IMG/VR virus record: IMGVR_UViG_3300008113_000795
Coordinates: 1 to 41,117 of that record
DNA: 41,117 nucleotides
Reading direction: 5' to 3' (one strand)
Source: a virus
Made by a program: the position numbers and the translations under genes
The notes under the pieces: generated by a model
Told to the model about the DNA's origin: nothing
Databases searched by the model: none
What the model saw: only the letters and a program-made list of their open reading frames with translations
Shown: positions 38,260 to 41,117 of the stretch, piece by piece
Position numbering within the stretch: position 1 is the first letter of the stretch
How the letters are laid out: every line of letters starts with the position of its first letter

Positions 38260-38673
38260 TTAAAGTTTGATTTCGAAGCGGTCCTTCATCACTTGTATTT
38301 TGTCCTCGGGAACCCCGTGTACGTTCTTTCCACCGTGACGGTTCTCAACGATCAAAGAAGTAACCCGATAGTTCCATTGCTTAGCCAAATCGTAGTATGC
38401 TTCCATCTCCCACTCTTGGGTAAAAGTATTGGACACGATGATCTTACAGTTATCTCCAGTTGTATGGTTTAACAGCATTGCTCGTTCAACGCTATTTTTA
38501 CACCATGCATGTGCATCTTTAATTTTGGTTGCGTCGAATTCGTATCGACCGTTGTTCATAAAGAACATATCAGCTTCAAAGTGAGCGCAACCTGCACCCC
38601 CAGCGCCTAACAATTTGGCAGTAGAGCTTTTGCCAGCTCCAGGGACTCCCCTAAGTAAAATTAACTCTTTCAT
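38260..38673 (-). CDS. P-loop kinase-like ATPase, NEDD4BP2-type
   Basis: A 137-residue protein from the ATG at 38673, which forms an ATGA overlap with the HD gene. Walker A is GVPGAGKSS at 9-17. It then has EADMFFMNNGRYEFD (33-47), AHAWCKNSVERAM (54-66), and IIVSNTFTQEWEMEAYYDLA (78-97). This order (A-D-x-F/Y-F...G-x-Y-x-F-D...H-x-W-C...N-T-x-T-x-x-W-E) matches the N4BP2-like P-loop family, related to the polynucleotide-kinase domain. A kinase acting on nucleotides or RNA ends is likely. Coupling to an HD phosphohydrolase hints at a paired kinase/phosphatase function. Confidence 0.8.
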   Translation of the reverse strand: MKELILLRGVPGAGKSSTAKLLGAGGAGCAHFEADMFFMNNGRYEFDATKIKDAHAWCKNSVERAMLLNHTTGDNCKIIVSNTFTQEWEMEAYYDLAKQWNYRVTSLIVENRHGGKNVHGVPEDKIQVMKDRFEIKL

Positions 38674-39212
38674 TTCTCGTTGAATTTCCATGATTTTTCT
38701 AAGTTGTCCATGTCGAACTCGGCCAACATGTTGTCCGCGGCTCCGAAGATCTCCAAGTAGTGCATGATGCCTTGGTCAGTCCATTCTTGAATGTACTTTT
38801 CGCGCTTAGAGTCACGCATGTTTCCAAGTTGGTGGAAACGCATGTGGTTCTTAGCGATGCCCGCGACTTTTTCAAAGTCTGCGCCGTTGCTTTTCAGCCA
38901 AGCACGAACCATGATACCATCGTAGCCGTTATCATAGATAAGATCGCGAGCGGCATCGTCGTGACCTGGGCTGGTAGGCCAGCCGGTCTTTTCGTTCATC
39001 TTCACGGTATCGAACTTGCAGATGTCGTGCATGATACCGGCCATCGTCAAGTTCATATCACCGGTAGGGATCAACCTCTCGGTAACGATCTTGATGTGTT
39101 CGAACGCAGAAGACTCCGGATGGTAGTCCGGGCGCTCGCGCAAAAACTTGAGCTGTTCCAACCTACGAGAGATCGGCCTTGGTGCAGTTGCTATGATTTC
39201 TTGAAATGTCAT
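38670..39212 (-). CDS. HD-domain phosphohydrolase
   Basis: A 180-residue HD protein. Metal ligands are visible as H39 (SAFEHIKIV), the HD pair at 62-63 (GIMHDICKF), H84-D85 (GHDDAA) and further histidines in NHMRFHQLG. The sequence around residue 28 (RPDYHPESSAFEHI) is like the HD domain of bacterial tRNA nucleotidyltransferases (P-H-P-E-x-x-x-x-H), which has 2',3'-cyclic phosphodiesterase and phosphatase activity. It overlaps the P-loop kinase by four bases; together they could repair RNA ends. Confidence 0.85.
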   Translation of the reverse strand: MTFQEIIATAPRPISRRLEQLKFLRERPDYHPESSAFEHIKIVTERLIPTGDMNLTMAGIMHDICKFDTVKMNEKTGWPTSPGHDDAARDLIYDNGYDGIMVRAWLKSNGADFEKVAGIAKNHMRFHQLGNMRDSKREKYIQEWTDQGIMHYLEIFGAADNMLAEFDMDNLEKSWKFNEK

Positions 39213-39214
39213 TG

Positions 39215-39433
39215 TTATTTCTTAAGTTCGTATTGACCAGTTTTAGGATTAAGACGAGTCATGTAGGTTTTCTTCCTACCGTTCTTGATGTCGAAGTAGT
39301 AGTGCATAAGACGGTTGAACGTCCAGAACTTTTCCACAGACTTGCTTTTCTCAGTATTATTGAACCCTTTTGGGTTCTCTCCGAACTCTGCCTCGAGAGC
39401 CGCGATGATTTGATGACGATTTGTAAATTCCAT
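39215..39433 (-). CDS. Unknown basic protein, 72 aa
   Basis: A 72-residue basic protein (NRHQIIAALEAEFGENPKGF; YYFDIKNGRKKTYMTRLNPK) probably with a helix-beta arrangement. It is first in an early-type transcript, right behind the best host-type promoter of the window at 39451-39482, with a leader of only ~11 bases. It ends two bases before the HD gene. Confidence 0.6.
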   Translation of the reverse strand: MEFTNRHQIIAALEAEFGENPKGFNNTEKSKSVEKFWTFNRLMHYYFDIKNGRKKTYMTRLNPKTGQYELKK

Positions 39434-39450
39434 TTGTTTTAATTATAGAG

Positions 39451-39482
39451 CAAAATTAACCAAAAGAATTGACTAATGCAAA
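39451..39482 (-). promoter_or_regulatory. Bacteroidota-type sigma promoter, copy A
   Basis: On the minus strand TTTG (39479-39482) is followed after 20 bases by TAATTTTG (39451-39458), a full match to the -33 TTTG / -7 TAnnTTTG promoter of Bacteroidota. The expected start site is ~11 bases before the ATG at 39433. The whole block, including upstream GGCAAAAAAG, recurs at 37003-37034 with the same spacing. It suggests early transcription by the host RNA polymerase. Confidence 0.75.
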
Positions 39483-39509
39483 CTTTTTTGCCAAAAGTTA
39501 TTAACAATT

Positions 39510-39728
39510 TTATGGAACAATTTCTGCGTCTTGTACTGTCTCACAGAACAAGAAATGCGACTGTGTCTTAAAAACATGGTCAGCTTTCAACCACTCTTTC
39601 CAAGCATTGTACTTCTCGCCCATGATGCTGCCGTCTTTTCTTGTGAACTGATGCAACGGCATCTGGCGAACCAGACGATAGAAGTTTCCGTTGTACTTAA
39701 GTAGTTTGCCTATGACAATTTCTTCCAT
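39510..39728 (-). CDS. Unknown protein, 72 aa
   Basis: A 72-residue protein (MEEIVIGKLLKYNGNFYRLV; KEWLKADHVFKTQSHFLFCE). The predicted fold is a small beta barrel, with no known family. It overlaps the glycosylase gene by 19 bases and ends upstream of promoter copy A. Confidence 0.55.
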   Translation of the reverse strand: MEEIVIGKLLKYNGNFYRLVRQMPLHQFTRKDGSIMGEKYNAWKEWLKADHVFKTQSHFLFCETVQDAEIVP

Positions 39729-40138
39729 CTTTGCTTTCTTCTCCAGTTTAAGTATTTTGTCAGAGCGCCGTCTTTGACTTCAGTCCCGTGTAAGAGATCG
39801 TCGTGAAAGAATATGCGGTCGCTCTGGTATGCGTAAGTTCCTACGCCAGGCAGCTTGTGATGAGGGACTTTACCGAAAGCTTCGGACATCTGACGAAGAC
39901 GTTCGGCGCGACGGTTCTTAAGACCTAGCGGAGTTATGATTTCTTTGAGTCTTTCGGGATCCATCGCTAAGAGGCTCTCTGGGTCGGACGCTTCTTTGAA
40001 CAGTGTAGGCCAGACTTTATCGACCTGAGTCCTCGTCGTGACGTTCAACAACAAGCAGGCCACCGTGCACTGCCAGCGGTTCGGCCACAAGAGTTCTTGC
40101 AGCAGAGGCTGTGGTGATATCCTGTTCTTGCTTACCAT
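39710..40138 (-). CDS. MBD4-like HhH-GPD DNA glycosylase
   Basis: A 142-residue protein aligning by eye with the catalytic domain of MBD4: the N-terminal helix (RWQCTVACLLLNVTTRTQVD, 21-40), ITPLGLKNRRAERL (68-81), the helix-hairpin-helix LPGVG (96-100) with YAYQSDRIF, and the end KDGALTKYLNW. D123 in this segment corresponds to the catalytic aspartate of MBD4 (D-x-x-L-x-K-Y). There is no lysine of the endonuclease III type, so a monofunctional glycosylase is expected, probably removing thymine or uracil from mismatches. It lacks the iron-sulfur cluster cysteines. It could protect phage DNA from deamination. The start shares one base with the previous stop. Confidence 0.8.
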   Translation of the reverse strand: MVSKNRISPQPLLQELLWPNRWQCTVACLLLNVTTRTQVDKVWPTLFKEASDPESLLAMDPERLKEIITPLGLKNRRAERLRQMSEAFGKVPHHKLPGVGTYAYQSDRIFFHDDLLHGTEVKDGALTKYLNWRRKQRWKKLS

Positions 40139-40371
40139 TAGCTGATGACGTCTTCTATGTAATCGTGTATCTCATCGATTTCTTCACCGGAAAGGTTTTC
40201 CAAGTGTTCTTCATTGATCTCGACATTCCTGTCATAGAAGCCCCAAGAGTCCGCTTCGTATGAATAGGTCCCAGAGATTTCTTGACCTTTGTAAGTCACT
40301 GACCAGTTCTTCTTAATGACGGTTGAGGTTACAACGTCTGAGAAGTCTTCGAATAATTGTTCGTCTGACAT
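40138..40371 (-). CDS. Unknown acidic protein, 77 aa
   Basis: A 77-residue acidic protein (MSDEQLFEDFSDVVTSTVIK; EEHLENLSGEEIDEIHDYIE) with a central beta stretch (WSVTYKGQEISGTYSYEADS). It overlaps the glycosylase gene by one base (TAATG). No family is recognised. Confidence 0.55.
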   Translation of the reverse strand: MSDEQLFEDFSDVVTSTVIKKNWSVTYKGQEISGTYSYEADSWGFYDRNVEINEEHLENLSGEEIDEIHDYIEDVIS

Positions 40372-40394
40372 ATGATTAAGTGTTTAATTAAATG

Positions 40395-40784
40395 TTAAGC
40401 TCTGTTAAGTAAAGTTCCGTGCATGACTGGTGTTGCATTCATTAAGCGGTCGACTTCATAAGCGATGTCTTCATCGGTTGCAGTGTCACCAATTCCACCA
40501 TGATCTTCGGTTTTGACAAAGTAGTTGATCTTTTGGATTGCGTCAGCAATTAGAGCATCAACACGGCTATCGCCGGTCTTGCGTTTTTCGCCGATTGAGC
40601 CCCAGTGAAGATTTCCGTAGAATGCGTATCCTACAGATTCATTGTCGACTTCTGTGTGTTGGCTCTTAATTCCATCGACCATTTCTTTAAGAGTTTCATC
40701 AAGAAACTTCGTTGCTTTTTCAAACTCAGGAGTCGGTTTGCGGTTCTCCATGTCGTAGTTTAGTAGAGAGTATTTGTTTTCCAT
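40395..40784 (-). CDS. Unknown protein, 129 aa
   Basis: From the ATG at 40784 (MENKYSLLNYDMENRKPTPE) the product is 129 residues, acidic and helical, with GYAFYGNLHWGSIGEKRKTG in the centre. A TTG three codons earlier would overlap the preceding stop. The gene is two bases after the 3' end of the edge gene. No function is recognised. Confidence 0.55.
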   Translation of the reverse strand: MENKYSLLNYDMENRKPTPEFEKATKFLDETLKEMVDGIKSQHTEVDNESVGYAFYGNLHWGSIGEKRKTGDSRVDALIADAIQKINYFVKTEDHGGIGDTATDEDIAYEVDRLMNATPVMHGTLLNRA

Positions 40785-40786
40785 GA

Positions 40787-41117
40787 TTACCAAGTTAAAG
40801 GATTAGCGTTTAAGAATTCTTCAGAGTAAAGGTGACGATTGTCGTTGTATCCTACGACGTCTTCCCACCAACGAATTCCCATTTTCAAACGAGGAACTGC
40901 AAAGTTAGCGATGTCGTCGGCATGTACGTAAAAGAACAAGTCGTTGCGACCGCCGGTTTCGGGAATAGCGTTTCCGCTTTCGTCAAGGTCGGGATTCGTA
41001 ACCACTTCGCATTTGTACTTAACTCGAGTTTTCATTTCATCAATAAAGAACTGTTCGAGATCTTGCGGTGTAGAGTCTCCCAGGACTGTCCCAGGCCAAA
41101 CACAAAGTTGATTGAAT
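40787..41117 (-). CDS. Conserved phage protein, 5' end outside the window (partial)
   Basis: The frame is open to the right edge on the minus strand, so the first methionine at 41035 is probably not the real start. The visible part reads FNQLCVWPGTVLGDSTPQDL (from base 41116), then EQFFIDEMKTRVKYKCEVV, GGRNDLFFYVHADDI and LKMGIRWWEDVVGYN. The pattern Q-L-C-V-W-x-G-T, then R-V-K-Y, then G-G-R-x-D-L-F-F-Y, then G-I-R-W-W-E-D-V is shared by hypothetical proteins of large phages. At least 109 residues are present; function is unknown. Confidence 0.7.
   Translation of the reverse strand, partial: FNQLCVWPGTVLGDSTPQDLEQFFIDEMKTRVKYKCEVVTNPDLDESGNAIPETGGRNDLFFYVHADDIANFAVPRLKMGIRWWEDVVGYNDNRHLYSEEFLNANPLTW

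Noticed and set aside
1-41117. tRNA genes, CRISPR arrays, insertion sequences or attachment sites
   Set aside because: No cloverleaf-like segments, regularly spaced repeats, transposase genes or terminal repeats were noticed by eye; a tRNAscan or CRISPR search was not possible.

Overview
The window is part of a large T4-like (myovirus) phage genome. The best-supported host is a member of the Bacteroidota. The T4-like assignment rests on a contiguous baseplate/tail block with recognisable gp25, gp6, gp5/gpV-type spike, gp27/gpD-type hub and gp53-type LysM proteins, plus PhoH, Nudix, HAD and SET accessory genes. The host inference rests on three things: start codons sit behind A-rich leaders (e.g. 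AAACAACAAACATG) and mostly lack a GGAGG Shine-Dalgarno; two early-type genes have promoters matching the Bacteroidota form TTTG-N20-TAnnTTT(G/A); and one small gene resembles the Bacteroidota DUF4494 family. No tRNA, CRISPR array or insertion sequence was seen, and coding density is very high. The major capsid, portal, terminase and replication genes are not in this window.

Layout. (1) 1-604, rightward: the tail of an unknown gene and a SET-domain methyltransferase-like gene, converging on PhoH. (2) 601-22706, leftward: PhoH, a Cys-rich mini-protein and a HAD phosphatase, then a long run of virion genes. These include a 455-aa tail protein, a 2169-aa giant tail/baseplate protein, gp6-like, gp25-like, spike, hub and gp53-like proteins and several unknown structural proteins. 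An amidoligase-like gene and a two-S1-domain protein are embedded among them. (3) 22787-25321, rightward: a three-gene cassette of a small charged protein, an ATP-grasp ligase and a CapA-like protein, behind a phage-type promoter in a divergent intergenic region. (4) 25233-27680, leftward: small genes including a Nudix hydrolase. (5) 27794-33925, leftward: eight genes between two good intrinsic terminators. Seven of them start with a related N-terminal peptide, roughly (K/S)-x-(Y/F)-(E/D)-x-F-(L/I)-N-E, closely resembling the capsid-targeting sequence of T4 internal head proteins. (6) 34008-35141: a DUF932-like gene with its own leader and terminator. (7) 35189-41117, leftward: early-type small genes including a lytic transglycosylase, small membrane proteins, a P-loop kinase/HD phosphohydrolase pair and an MBD4-like DNA glycosylase.

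How it fits together. Two promoter classes are visible. A host-sigma type appears as two copies of a ~48-bp block in the early region. A TATAAATA/GATATATA type, similar to T4 late promoters, lies before structural and internal-protein genes. The most interesting system is the putative capsid-packaged operon. It contains a PAP2-type phosphatase with complete catalytic motifs, a possible PD-(D/E)XK nuclease, and a 930-aa protein with about ten prohead-protease-like (hydrophobic)-x-E sites and a hydrophobic multi-helix core. I infer that these proteins are packed into the head, processed by the prohead protease and delivered with the DNA. The second item of interest is the combination of ATP-grasp, CapA-like and amidoligase-like genes, which suggests peptide-bond chemistry on the virion or host surface.
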